Assembly (NCBI GenBank): GCA_030538155.1
Contig: JAUNUN010000013.1
Location: 1-63,103 of the forward strand
DNA length: 63,103 bases
Direction: 5' to 3'
DNA from: a bacterium
GTDB lineage: Bacteria > Desulfobacterota > Desulfobulbia > Desulfobulbales > Desulfobulbaceae
A program made the position numbers and the translations under genes. Below, piece by piece: positions 34,986 through 44,553 of this stretch. Below the pieces are notes generated by a model. It ran no database searches. It worked only from the letters and a program-made list of their open reading frames with translations, and was not told where the DNA came from. Within the stretch, counting starts at the first letter, position 1. Every line of letters begins with the position of its first letter.

Positions 34986-37001
34986 CTATTTCTGTTCAAA
35001 ACGGATGAGCACGTCGTCCGCCTCCACCGCCTGACCAGCCTGAACCAGCACCTCGGATACAACCCCGTCGATGGGTGAGGGCACGCCGCTTTCCATTTTC
35101 ATGGATTCCAGAATGACCAAACTCTGACCGCGGAAAACGCGTTCGCCCTTCTGCACCGGTACATCCACCACCAAGCCAGGCATGGGGCAGAGAAGCACAT
35201 TGCTCTGACCCTTGTCCTGCTTCTCGGGCATGTACTGAATCAGGTTCCACTCCCGCGGCGTATAGACCTCGAAGAGCTGGGCAATGCCGTTGAAGGACAT
35301 GAACATGAAGGAGTTTTCAAAGCGCAGACGGAAGCGATAGGTCTGCCCATTGATGACCAGTTTGAGCCGCCTCCGGAAAAATTCAAAGTAGGGAATGCGC
35401 ACCGCATAGCGCTCCGTACCGATCCTGACCATGCAGATTTCGCCGCTGACGGGCTGGGTTTCCAGCACAACATCAAAGACTTCCGATCCGGCACGGCATT
35501 TGTAACGGACCTGCTGGGGCCGGTCACGGGTGGCACCGATGCTGGAGATCATGTGCTTGAGCGATTCCCGCACCGCCACGGAGCGGTTGTAGAAGATCAG
35601 GGTGGCGGCCAGGGCAGCCAGGGCCATGTCTTCCTGTTTGGGCGGCTGTTTGGCGATGCCGCCGTCAAAATGCTGGGCAATAAAACCGGTGCTGAGTTCG
35701 CCGGCGGAAAATTCAGGCAGGCAGAGCACAGTGGAAACAAAGTCGATATTGGTGGATACACCCTCGATGTGGTAGCCGTTGAGCGATTCCAGAAGCAGCC
35801 TGCGGGCCGATTCCCTGTCTTGGCCGTAGCAGATCAGTTTGGACAGCATGGAATCGTAGTACACATCAACCTTGCTGCCGATATTGACGCCGCTGTCTAC
35901 GCGTACGCCCATGCCTTTGGGGGCTGCGTAGCGGGTGATCATACCGGTTGAGGGGATGAAACCTCGGCCCGGATCTTCGGCGCAGATACGCGCCTCGATG
36001 GCCCAGCCCTGCAGACGCACTTCGCGCTGAGTAAAGGGCAGAGGCTCGCCGCTGGCGATGCGGAGTTGCATTTCAACCAAGTCAAGCCCGGTGATCATTT
36101 CCGTTACCGGATGCTCCACCTGCAGTCGGGTATTCATTTCCAGAAAGTAGAAGTTCTGGTCGGCATCCATCACGTATTCAACCGTGCCCGCGTTGACGTA
36201 GCTGGCTGTTTTGGCCAGGTCGCAGGCCGCTTTGCCCATGCGTTCGCGCAGTTCCGGGCCGACTGCCGCTGATGGCGCTTCTTCGATCACCTTCTGATAA
36301 CGCCTCTGAATCGAGCATTCACGCTCGCCCAAGTGCACCACGTTGCCGTGCACATCGGCCAGAATCTGGATTTCGATATGGCGCGGCTGCTCGATGTAGC
36401 GCTCGACAAAAACCCGGGTGTCGTTGAAAGCCTTTTGCGTTTCCTTGCGGCTGGCAGCCAGGGCGTCCTTCATGTCTTCGGGCTGGTGCACAATGCGCAT
36501 GCCCTTGCCGCCGCCGCCTGCGGCAGGCTTGAGCAGGATGGGGTAGCCGATCTCGGCTGCAACGCTGAGAGCCTCTTCCTCGTCGGCAATGGCCTCGATA
36601 TGGCCGGGGATAACCGGCACACCCGCATTCTTGGCCAGTTCCTTGGAGGTGATTTTGTCACCCATGAGCTGCACTGCCTCGGTGGGCGGGCCGATAAAGG
36701 TCATGCCGGCGGCAGCCACGGCCTTGGCAAAGGCCGCATTTTCGGAGAGGAAACCATAGCCGGGGTGAACGGCCTCAGCCCCGGTTTGCTTGGCAGCCTC
36801 GATAATTTTCTCGATTACCAGGTAGGACTGCTGCGAGGCAGAAGGGCCGATATGCACCGCTTCATCCGCAAACTGGCGGTGCAGGCTGCGACTGTCGGCA
36901 TCGGAATACACTGCCACCGTGCCGATGCCCAGGCGGTTGCAGGTGCGCATGATACGGATGGCGATTTCGCCACGGTTTGCGATCAGTACTTTTTTAAACA
37001 T
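34986..37001 (-). CDS. pccA: Biotin carboxylase/biotin carrier subunit of acyl-CoA carboxylase (PccA type)
   Basis: 671 residues from the ATG at 37001, which begins FKKVLIANRGEIAIRI. Biotin carboxylase domain up to about residue 450: ATP-grasp loop GGGGKGMRIV, ERECSIQRRYQKVIEEAP, FYFLEMNTRLQVEHPVTE. Linker region to 590, then a biotinyl domain with the lysine in ESMKMES (residue about 640; Ser replaces the usual Ala). With the beta subunit it carboxylates propionyl-CoA (or acetyl-CoA) at ATP cost. The length with fused carrier is that of PccA rather than AccC. It follows pccB by 8 nt. In Desulfobulbus-like bacteria this feeds the methylmalonyl-CoA route. Confidence 0.92.
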   Translation of the reverse strand: MFKKVLIANRGEIAIRIMRTCNRLGIGTVAVYSDADSRSLHRQFADEAVHIGPSASQQSYLVIEKIIEAAKQTGAEAVHPGYGFLSENAAFAKAVAAAGMTFIGPPTEAVQLMGDKITSKELAKNAGVPVIPGHIEAIADEEEALSVAAEIGYPILLKPAAGGGGKGMRIVHQPEDMKDALAASRKETQKAFNDTRVFVERYIEQPRHIEIQILADVHGNVVHLGERECSIQRRYQKVIEEAPSAAVGPELRERMGKAACDLAKTASYVNAGTVEYVMDADQNFYFLEMNTRLQVEHPVTEMITGLDLVEMQLRIASGEPLPFTQREVRLQGWAIEARICAEDPGRGFIPSTGMITRYAAPKGMGVRVDSGVNIGSKVDVYYDSMLSKLICYGQDRESARRLLLESLNGYHIEGVSTNIDFVSTVLCLPEFSAGELSTGFIAQHFDGGIAKQPPKQEDMALAALAATLIFYNRSVAVRESLKHMISSIGATRDRPQQVRYKCRAGSEVFDVVLETQPVSGEICMVRIGTERYAVRIPYFEFFRRRLKLVINGQTYRFRLRFENSFMFMSFNGIAQLFEVYTPREWNLIQYMPEKQDKGQSNVLLCPMPGLVVDVPVQKGERVFRGQSLVILESMKMESGVPSPIDGVVSEVLVQAGQAVEADDVLIRFEQK

Positions 37002-37009
37002 GGCAGGCC

Positions 37010-38572
37010 TCACAGGGGGATGTTTCCGTGTTTGCGCTCAGGACCCTTGGCCCGTTTGCTGTCGAGCATCTGCAGAGTGCGGATGAGGTGCACCCGGGTG
37101 TCGCGCGGGAAGATAACGTCGTCGATATAGCCCCGTCTGGCGGCCAAAAACGGGTTGGCGAAGGTGGCCCGGTATTCTTCCATCTTCTGGTTGAGCACGG
37201 CCTCAGGATTGTCGGAACTGTAAATTTCCTTGCGGTGGATAACCTCTGCCGCGCCCTTGGGGCCCATGACCGCGATTTCAGCCGTGGGCCAGGCCAGGTT
37301 CACGTCGCAGTGGATATGCTTCGAGTTCATGACCAGATACGCGCCGCCGTAGGCCTTGCGCACGATCACACAGATGCGGGGCACCGTGGCCTCGGTAAAG
37401 GCGTAGAGCAGCTTGGCGCCGTGGCGGATGATGCCGCCGTGTTCCTGATCCGGGCCGGGCATGAAGCCGGGTACGTCCACCAGTGAAATGAGCGGGATGT
37501 TGAAGGCGTCGCAGAAACGGACAAAACGCCCCGCTTTGTAGGAGGCATCGTTATCGAGCACACCTGCCAGCACCGCAGGCTGGTTGGCGACCAGGCCCAC
37601 GGTCTGTCCGCCCAAACGGCCGAAGCCGCAGATGATGTTGCGGGCGAAACGGGCATGCACTTCCATGAATTCCGCGCCATCCAGAATACTGTGGATGAGC
37701 ACGTTCATATCATAGGTTTGGCTGGAGTTGTTGGGCACCAGGTAATCTAGGGCCGGATCGGTGCGGTTGGCCGCATCGCTTAAGTCGTTGATGGGGCCGC
37801 GCTGGCGGTTGCTGGAGGGCAGGTAGTTGATGAGGCGGCGCACCTCGCGCAGGCAGAGGATGTCGTTGGCCACGGTAAAATGGGCCACGCCGCTTTTCTG
37901 GGAATGCACCCGGGCCCCGCCCAGGTCTTCGGAGGTGATGTCCTGGTGGGTTACGGTCTTGACCACGCTGGGGCCGGTCACGAACATGTAGGAGGAGTCC
38001 TCCACCATGAAGACAAAGTCGGTGATCGAGGGGCTGTACACCGCACCGCCGGCACAGGGGCCCATGATGCAGGAAATCTGCGGCACTACGCCGCTTGCGC
38101 GCACGTTGCGGTGGAAAATTTCACCGTAGGCGGCCAGGGCATCCACGCCTTCCTGAATACGCGCGCCGCCCGAATCGTTTAAGCCGATAATGGGCGCGCC
38201 CACCTTGACTGCAATATCCATGACCTTGCAGATCTTCTGGGCATGGGCTTCGCCGAGCGAGCCGCCCAAAACGGTGAAGTCCTGGCTGAAGACAAAGACC
38301 TCGCGGCCGTCGATGGAGCCGTGGCCGGTGATGACGCCGTCGCCGAGGTAGTTCTTTTCCTGACCCAAACTGCCGCCGCGCCCAGCCTTGAGTACGTCGA
38401 ACTCCTCAAAGGTGTGCTCATCCAAAAGCAGGTTGATGCGCTCCCGCGCCGTGAGCTTGCCCTTGCGGTGCTGGTCTTCCTTTCTTGCCTGGCCCCCGGC
38501 GTCGATGGACTCGGCTCGCAACCGTTCCAAGGTCTGCAGGGTCGCATTTTCTTGTGTTTCCATAGTTTCCAT
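37010..38572 (-). CDS. pccB: Carboxyltransferase subunit of acyl-CoA carboxylase (PccB type)
   Basis: 520 residues from the ATG at 38572 with GAGG nine bases upstream; earlier in-frame starts to 38740 lack a ribosome site. Two crotonase-fold halves: oxyanion-like GGARIQEGVDAL and CAGGAVYSP near 150-180, and GFMPG...HGAK and KAYGGAYLVM near 380-430. This fits the propionyl-CoA/methylmalonyl-CoA decarboxylase beta family. First gene of the operon with the biotin subunit. Confidence 0.93.
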   Translation of the reverse strand: METMETQENATLQTLERLRAESIDAGGQARKEDQHRKGKLTARERINLLLDEHTFEEFDVLKAGRGGSLGQEKNYLGDGVITGHGSIDGREVFVFSQDFTVLGGSLGEAHAQKICKVMDIAVKVGAPIIGLNDSGGARIQEGVDALAAYGEIFHRNVRASGVVPQISCIMGPCAGGAVYSPSITDFVFMVEDSSYMFVTGPSVVKTVTHQDITSEDLGGARVHSQKSGVAHFTVANDILCLREVRRLINYLPSSNRQRGPINDLSDAANRTDPALDYLVPNNSSQTYDMNVLIHSILDGAEFMEVHARFARNIICGFGRLGGQTVGLVANQPAVLAGVLDNDASYKAGRFVRFCDAFNIPLISLVDVPGFMPGPDQEHGGIIRHGAKLLYAFTEATVPRICVIVRKAYGGAYLVMNSKHIHCDVNLAWPTAEIAVMGPKGAAEVIHRKEIYSSDNPEAVLNQKMEEYRATFANPFLAARRGYIDDVIFPRDTRVHLIRTLQMLDSKRAKGPERKHGNIPL

Positions 38573-38825
38573 ATATTCACCTCGTGGCGGATAGGGCGGC
38601 ATCAGTACCGGCCTTATGCCGGCGCCATGCCCGGAGTTCCATGGCTCAGGCTTTGTCTGGGGAAGCAATACAGCTTGACGGATAGGCCTTAGCGCTCTAG
38701 CCAATGCCCATATAAAATACTCTAACTGCGGATGTTGCAAGCGAAACTACGGTTAATGCCAGGAAAAGACATAGAAAGATACGCCCGGCCAAGAGCGACA
38801 GGCAGGGTAACATGAAGGGCTGGTT

Positions 38826-39290
38826 TCAGGTTTTGCGGCCAGGATGAGCGGCCTGATCAGGCCGCAGCTGACAGCGGCCATCCTCGCAAAAAGGGCATGC
38901 TGCTGCCTCATGCAGACTTTTCAGGATGCCGCAGCCGCCTTCCCGACCATCCGGGCAGGCCTTCAGCAAATGTTCCAGATGTGTCTTGAGGCGGTTCAGG
39001 GAGGCGAGCTGCTCGTTCACGGCCTTGATGTGGCCTGCTATCATCTCTTTCACCCAGGTGCAGTCTGCCTGGGGATTGTCCTTTAAGGCCAGTAGTTCAC
39101 GGATTTCGGCAAGCTTCATGTCATGGTGGCGGCAGTGGCGGATAAAGCGCAGCCGTTCGATATCAGTCTTGGTGTAGACCCGGTAATTACCGTCTGTGCG
39201 CTCAGGTTCAGGCAGGAGCCCCTCTTTTTCATAGTACCGGATGGTCACCACCCGGCACCCGGTCTTTTTCGCCAGCTCGCCGATTTTCAT
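38826..39290 (-). CDS. cadR: MerR-family metal-responsive regulator (CadR/PbrR/ZntR type)
   Basis: 154 residues from the ATG at 39290 (MKIGELAKKTGC). Winged-helix DNA-binding domain (VVTIRYYEKEGLLPEPERT), coiled-coil dimer helix, and metal loop with Cys in ADCTWV near residue 77, C-P-D-G-x4-C (CPDGREGGC) near 112-119, and a further C-terminal cluster CPFCEDGRC. These Cys positions fit sensors of Cd, Pb or Zn. It is divergent from the P-type ATPase, with a MerR-type operator between them. Confidence 0.9.
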   Translation of the reverse strand: MKIGELAKKTGCRVVTIRYYEKEGLLPEPERTDGNYRVYTKTDIERLRFIRHCRHHDMKLAEIRELLALKDNPQADCTWVKEMIAGHIKAVNEQLASLNRLKTHLEHLLKACPDGREGGCGILKSLHEAAACPFCEDGRCQLRPDQAAHPGRKT

Positions 39291-39455
39291 TGCTGCCTCC
39301 TTCATCATTGTTTGACGATACGCGGGTTCGCCAGGGTGTTCGTGTTTTTATATTTTGCTGTTTTTACGATAATGCTGCTCCTTTCTATCAGACCTGTCAT
39401 CAAGGCTTGTTCTCCAGGCTGAAGAAATCCGCTTTGCTTTTTTTGCAGCCCTTTC

Positions 39456-39486
39456 TTGACTCTATAGCCGCTATAGACACTAAGGT
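39456..39486 (+). promoter_or_regulatory. MerR-type operator/promoter of cadA
   Basis: TTGACT (39456-39461) and TAAGGT (39481-39486) are separated by 19 nt, the over-long spacing that MerR-family activators correct. The spacer holds the dyad CTATAGCCGCTATAG (39462-39476), 54 nt before the cadA start. Confidence 0.75.
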
Positions 39487-39539
39487 GCAAGTCATAAGAA
39501 GGCCACGTTTTTTGCCTTAAAATAATCTGGAGATCGACC

Positions 39540-41804
39540 ATGCCCTCTGTTACAACCCCTTGCTCCTGCGCCTGCACTTGCAGCAATGCAGCGCAGAGCG
39601 CGCCGGAACCACTCCACCCGGCCTCTGTGCCGCAGGCCTCTGCTACCCGCGCAGTGTATCGCATCATCAATATGGACTGCCCCACGGAAGAGGCGCTTAT
39701 CCGCAAAAAATTGGGCGCTATGGCCGGCATCGGCAAACTTGAGTTCAACCTGATGCAGCGTGTCTTGGTGGTTGAGCACGGTCTGCCCTCAAGCGCAGGC
39801 ATTGAAGCGGCGCTTCGCTCCATTGATATGCACCCTGAACCGGTCGGGTCCGCGCCAGGCGTTGAAGGCGCTGAAGATGTTGCAACCACTGCTCCCACAC
39901 CGGGCATACCTTGGGACAGACTCATGCTTGGCGGCCTTGCCGCAGCCCTGGCCGAGGCCTTTGATCTGTTCCATGCCTGGGAGCTGAACCCCTTTGGCCT
40001 CAATATTGCCTCCTGGCCGCCCCTCTTTTTTGCGCTGATCGCCATTGCCTGTACCGGGCTCGGCACCTACAAAAAAGGCTGGATCGCGCTCCGCAACCTG
40101 AATCTGAACATCAATGCGCTCATGTCGGTTGCTGTGAGCGGCGCAGTGCTCATTGGCCAGTACGCAGAGGCCGCCATGGTTATGGTGCTGTTCAACCTCT
40201 CCGAGGCCCTGGAGGCCCTGGCCCTTGAGCGGGCGAGAAAGGCCATTAAAAATCTGCTCGCCTTGGCCCCGGAAAAGGCCACCGTGCTTTGCGCCGACGG
40301 CATCTGGCAGGAAATGGACAGCCGCGAAGTGGGCTTGGCCAGCCGGGTACGGGTACGACCAGGCGAGCGGGTGGCCCTGGACGGTATTGTTGTTGCCGGT
40401 CAATCTGCGGTCAATCAGGCCCCGATCACCGGTGAGAGCATGCCGGTTGAAAAGAAACCGGGCGACAGCGTCTATGCGGGCAGCATCAACGAATCCGGCT
40501 CCTTTGAATTTGAGGTGAGCGCGGCGGCCGAGAACACCACCCTGGCCCGCATCATCCATGCGGTGGAAGAGGCGCAGACCAGCCGCGCACCCATGCAGCG
40601 CCTGGTAGACCAGTTCGCCCAGTACTACACCCCGGCGGTTTTTCTGGCCGCCATCCTGACCGCCCTTGTTCCGCCGCTCTTTTTGGGCGGCAACTGGGGG
40701 GAATCCATCTACACCGCCTTGATTCTGCTGGTGATCGGCTGCCCCTGCGCCCTAGTGCTTTCAACCCCGGTGACGATTGTCAGCGCCATGGCCGCAGCGG
40801 CCCGCCAGGGCATCCTCATTAAAGGCGGCATCTTTTTGGAACAGGGCAGGCGGATGAAATGGCTGGCGCTTGATAAAACCGGCACCATCACCCAGGGCAG
40901 GCCACAGCAAACGGATTTTGCCGTACTTGGTTCTATGGCTGCGGAAACATGTACCGCCCTTGCCGCGAGCCTGGCCGTCCGCTCGGATCACCCGGTATCG
41001 CGGGCCATTACAGAACAGGATGGGGTAAGAAAGGCTGGCGCCGACAAGGCGTCTTTACTGTCGGTTGAAGATTTTTCAGCCATCCCCGGCCAAGGCGTGT
41101 GCGGCCTGATCAACGGCGAAAAATGGTGCCTGGGCAACCTGCGCCTGGTGCACAAGTTGGGAGGCAGTGCAAGCAGGCTGGAAAAACAGGTCAACACTCT
41201 GGAAGAGCAGGGGAAAAGCGTGGTGTTGCTGGTGGGACCGCAAGGCGTGGAAGCGCTTTTTGCGGTGGCCGATACGGTCAAAGAAACGAGCGTCGAGGCC
41301 ATAGCCGCGCTGAAAAAGTTTGGCATCAAGACCATCATGCTCACGGGCGACAACGGACAGAGCGCCAGGCTGGTTGCGCGTCAGGCCGGGGTAGACGAAT
41401 ATCAGGCCGGGCTCCTGCCGGAAGACAAGCTGCAGATGGTTGCCCGGCTTGCCCAACAGGGCATGGTCGGGATGGCGGGAGACGGCATCAACGATGCCCC
41501 GGCTTTGGCCAGGGCCGGGATCGGCTTTGCCATGGCAGGCAACGGCACCGATGCCGCCATCGAAACAGCGGATGTTGCCCTCATGGACGACGATCTGCGC
41601 AAGATTCCACGCTTTATCTGCCTGTCAAAAGCCACTCATGCCATTTTGCTGCAGAATATTACCCTTGCCATCGGCGTGAAGGTCCTCTTTTTTACGCTTG
41701 CCTTCATGGGCCTGGCAACCATGTGGATGGCCGTCTTTGCCGATGTGGGTACCTCCCTTCTGGTGGTGGCCAATGGGCTCAGGGCGCTGCGATTTAGCAA
41801 GTAA
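39540..41804 (+). CDS. cadA: Cd/Zn/Pb-exporting P1B-type ATPase
   Basis: 754 residues. A Cys-rich N-terminus (CSCACTC at residues 8-14) and an HMA-like domain (INMDCPTEEALIRKK) bind metal; then six to eight membrane helices with the transport motif IGCPCAL, the actuator TGES, phosphorylated Asp in DKTGTIT, SDHP (His-Pro of the heavy-metal class) and GDGINDAP. The CPC-type site and the MerR partner fit Zn/Cd/Pb (P1B-2) rather than Cu export. Regulated by the neighbouring CadR-like protein. Confidence 0.94.
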   Translation: MPSVTTPCSCACTCSNAAQSAPEPLHPASVPQASATRAVYRIINMDCPTEEALIRKKLGAMAGIGKLEFNLMQRVLVVEHGLPSSAGIEAALRSIDMHPEPVGSAPGVEGAEDVATTAPTPGIPWDRLMLGGLAAALAEAFDLFHAWELNPFGLNIASWPPLFFALIAIACTGLGTYKKGWIALRNLNLNINALMSVAVSGAVLIGQYAEAAMVMVLFNLSEALEALALERARKAIKNLLALAPEKATVLCADGIWQEMDSREVGLASRVRVRPGERVALDGIVVAGQSAVNQAPITGESMPVEKKPGDSVYAGSINESGSFEFEVSAAAENTTLARIIHAVEEAQTSRAPMQRLVDQFAQYYTPAVFLAAILTALVPPLFLGGNWGESIYTALILLVIGCPCALVLSTPVTIVSAMAAAARQGILIKGGIFLEQGRRMKWLALDKTGTITQGRPQQTDFAVLGSMAAETCTALAASLAVRSDHPVSRAITEQDGVRKAGADKASLLSVEDFSAIPGQGVCGLINGEKWCLGNLRLVHKLGGSASRLEKQVNTLEEQGKSVVLLVGPQGVEALFAVADTVKETSVEAIAALKKFGIKTIMLTGDNGQSARLVARQAGVDEYQAGLLPEDKLQMVARLAQQGMVGMAGDGINDAPALARAGIGFAMAGNGTDAAIETADVALMDDDLRKIPRFICLSKATHAILLQNITLAIGVKVLFFTLAFMGLATMWMAVFADVGTSLLVVANGLRALRFSK

Positions 41805-41857
41805 AACAACTGTTGAGTTCAGGAGCAAGGGAGCGTCAGCGGACACTTCCGCTTCGA

Positions 41858-43261
41858 TTATTCTTCAGGTCTTGACGAATTTTCCATCCGTTGCAGTTTG
41901 CGGAAGATGGTACTGCGGTTGATGTGGAAAAGTTCCGCCACCTTTTGCACCGAGCCGTGCAGTTCAATAGCTTGTTTGAGGAAGTCGCACTCCATATCCG
42001 CCACAATCAGCTTTAGCGGACGGCCGCCTTGGAGGACGTCGTCATACGGTATGCATGGCGCCCCATTGCTTGGCTGGCCCGCAACCTGAGATGGAAGATC
42101 ATGAAGCGAGATCAGTGGCCCATCGTTGGTAATCACCAGGCTGTGGATCATGTTCTGTAATTCTCGAATATTACCCGGCCATGCGTAGCGCAACATGTAT
42201 TCCATGGCGATGTCCATAAATGCCATGGCCTTGTGATATTTTGTGCAATATTTAGTAAGGAAATGTTCGGCTAAAGGCTGAATATCGTCTGGCCGGTCGC
42301 GTAGGGGAGGGATGGAGACCGAAGCCACCTTGAGCCGGTAGTAGAGGTCGCTACGAAACAATCCGTCTTGCACCCTTTTTTCCAGATCCCGATTGGTGGC
42401 GGCAATAATGCGCACATCAACCTGCCTGGGGCTGGAGCCGCCAATCCGCATGATTTCACCATCCTGGAGCACCCGTAAAAGCCTGGTTTGCATCTGTAAC
42501 GGTAATTCGCCAATCTCATCGAGAAATACCGTGCCGCCCTGTGCAAGTTCAAAATATCCGGCCTTCCCTTTCGCGCCGGCACCGGTGAACGAGCCCGGCA
42601 TATAGCCAAACATCTCCGATTCAATAAGGTTTTCGGCAATACTGCCGCAGTCGACCTTTAACAGTATCTTGTCGTTTCGAGTACTCATGCTGTGGGTGTA
42701 GCGGGCAAACACATCTTTGCCCACCCCGGTTTCCCCCATGATCAGCAGGGTGGCGTTCGAGCGGGCCACATTTACCAGAAAGCGCTGTACGCTTTTCATG
42801 GCAGTACTTTGAAAAACAATGTCGGTCTTGCGGCTCTCCTCTTCCGCCAGATAGGCCATTTGTTCATTGATCTGGCTAATAAGATTGCGTTGCTCCTTCA
42901 ACTGATCGTTGAGGTGGGTGATCATGGTGATATCGCGCACAATGGTTACCACCAGACAGAGCGTGCCGCGACTGTCAAAAACCGGAAAGCCGTTCAGTGC
43001 AAGTTTTTTGCCATTGGCCAGGCTTTGTACATGGGTGCTGGGCTTTCCGGTGGCGACGATCTCGGGGTTAAGGATGTGATCAAACGTTCCGTCGTTAAGC
43101 AGGGTGCGAACATTTTTTCCTTGCACCCGCTCTTGTTTCAGCCCGGTGATCTGTTCGTACATCCGGTTGATGTAAAGAGCTGTGCCGGCGACATCAGATA
43201 TGAAGATGCCGTTGGGCAAAGCGTCAAGAATGGAGCGGAAATGCTTGGTTATGATCGTCAT
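41858..43261 (-). CDS. Sigma-54-dependent PAS-AAA-Fis regulator of the isethionate cluster
   Basis: 467 residues: PAS domain (about 8-120, YINRMYEQITGL), a coiled-coil linker, AAA+ domain (Walker A GETGVGKD near 175, GSFTGA loop in place of GAFTGA near 223, Walker B GTVFLDEIGELP), and a Fis-type HTH at the end (VQKVAELFHINRSTIFRKLQR). It should activate RNA polymerase-sigma-54. GSFTGA is a tolerated variant of the sigma-54 contact loop. It lies after the activase gene on the same strand, and two sigma-54 promoters stand in the divergent region, so it is the natural candidate to turn on islA and the transporter. The PAS ligand is unknown. Confidence 0.92.
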   Translation of the reverse strand: MTIITKHFRSILDALPNGIFISDVAGTALYINRMYEQITGLKQERVQGKNVRTLLNDGTFDHILNPEIVATGKPSTHVQSLANGKKLALNGFPVFDSRGTLCLVVTIVRDITMITHLNDQLKEQRNLISQINEQMAYLAEEESRKTDIVFQSTAMKSVQRFLVNVARSNATLLIMGETGVGKDVFARYTHSMSTRNDKILLKVDCGSIAENLIESEMFGYMPGSFTGAGAKGKAGYFELAQGGTVFLDEIGELPLQMQTRLLRVLQDGEIMRIGGSSPRQVDVRIIAATNRDLEKRVQDGLFRSDLYYRLKVASVSIPPLRDRPDDIQPLAEHFLTKYCTKYHKAMAFMDIAMEYMLRYAWPGNIRELQNMIHSLVITNDGPLISLHDLPSQVAGQPSNGAPCIPYDDVLQGGRPLKLIVADMECDFLKQAIELHGSVQKVAELFHINRSTIFRKLQRMENSSRPEE

Positions 43262-43489
43262 GGCGGTAGAGAAAAAGGAAAATCAGCGTATTGATCCGAT
43301 ATTCGGATGCTGACCAGAATGCTGCCTCGGCGCCGCGATAGTGAAACGCCGCAGAAGGAAGGTATGCGTAAAATCATATCGTGCAAGCCTCTGCTCCTTT
43401 TCCATCACACGGATGCCTTCACCTTATCCTTTGGAGGGTTGCATTGCCGTCACTTGGACGCCAACCACTGATCCTGCTTCTTCGCACCT

Positions 43490-44440
43490 CTATTTTTTCA
43501 GGAGTACGACTCGTTCCCTGCCCAAAATGCCGACAGCGGTTTCAAGGAGTTTGGGAATGATACTTTTGTCGAGTTGGACATCACCCATCTGCGGCGTGCG
43601 GCCCAAAAAAATGTATTTCTGCGTACCAAGCCGGTGGTAGGGCAGCAATTCGTAATGCACATTGGCAAGGGGCTTGATGAACTCACAAATAGCGCGGATA
43701 TCCTCTGCGTTATCATTGAAGCCAGGTACCACAGGAGTCCGGCACAGGATGGTTTTTTCCGGTACCAGAGCGCTTAACTTGCGCAGATTATCTAAGGTGA
43801 TCTTGTTGGAAGCGCCGGTGAACTCTATGTGCTTATCATCATTCATATGTTTGATATCATAGAGATAATAATTGATATAGGGCGCGGTCTTCTCATAGTT
43901 GTTCCATGGAACTCTGCCGCAGGTCTCAATGGCGGTATGAATACGCCGCCGGCGTGCTTCCCGTAAAAGCGCCAGGGCAAAATCAATCTGCAACAGCGGC
44001 TCGCCCCCTGAAAGGGTCATGCCGCCGGTGGAGCGAGCATAAAAAACTGCATCCTGTTCCACGGTGCGCAATACATCATCAACCGAGCGACGCTTGCCGT
44101 AAACATTGAGGGCCTGCGACGGACAGGCTTCGGCGCAGGGCATGTCACAACCGGGGCATAGGTTGCGATCAATATAAATACAGCCTTCTTCGCTGGGTTG
44201 TATTGCTCCGCGTGGACATGCCTCCAGACAGCGCCGGCATTTAGCCAAGGTGAGGCAGCGGCCCTCATTGTAAGCCAGGTCAGGTTCCGGATGGATGGAT
44301 TCCGGATTACTGCACCAGCGACAGGACAAAGGACAACCCTTGAGAAAGACGATGGTCCGGATACCGGGGCCGTCGTGGACCGAACACTTTTGAATATTGA
44401 AAACAAAACCTTCGGTTTTTTTGTCTTCCATAACGCCCAT
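43490..44440 (-). CDS. islB: Glycyl radical enzyme activating protein for isethionate sulfite-lyase
   Basis: 316 residues from the ATG at 44440, which has GGAG seven bases upstream; an ATG at 44452 is possible. Radical SAM enzyme: GCPLSCRWC (CxxxCxxC) near residue 36 with HDGPGIRT just before, two extra ferredoxin-like cysteine clusters (CRRCLEACPRGA, CPGCDMPCAEACP), and GGMTLSGGEPLLQ. It places the stable glycyl radical on IslA. Its gene follows islA on the same strand, separated by a terminator-like hairpin. The partner assignment is from synteny. Confidence 0.92.
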   Translation of the reverse strand: MGVMEDKKTEGFVFNIQKCSVHDGPGIRTIVFLKGCPLSCRWCSNPESIHPEPDLAYNEGRCLTLAKCRRCLEACPRGAIQPSEEGCIYIDRNLCPGCDMPCAEACPSQALNVYGKRRSVDDVLRTVEQDAVFYARSTGGMTLSGGEPLLQIDFALALLREARRRRIHTAIETCGRVPWNNYEKTAPYINYYLYDIKHMNDDKHIEFTGASNKITLDNLRKLSALVPEKTILCRTPVVPGFNDNAEDIRAICEFIKPLANVHYELLPYHRLGTQKYIFLGRTPQMGDVQLDKSIIPKLLETAVGILGRERVVLLKK

Positions 44441-44475
44441 GGCGTTCTCCATTCAGCTCTGGTGGTAGAAAATCC

Positions 44476-44513
44476 AAAAAAAGGGGAGGCAGAGCCACAG
44501 ACTCCACCTCCCC
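44476..44513 (-). terminator. Hairpin between islA and islB
   Basis: On the minus strand GGGGAGG pairs with CCTCCCC (44507-44513 with 44483-44489), followed by a T tract that is the complement of seven A at 44476-44482. It lies after the islA stop and before islB, so it may lower activase expression relative to the lyase. Confidence 0.75.
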
Positions 44514-44553
44514 CTTACATGATTAGAACTTCAGATGATACGTTTTTTTAACA

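Noticed and set aside
36333..37130. 265-residue open frame antisense to pccA
   Set aside because: Overlaps the biotin carboxylase motifs on the other strand and matches no family.
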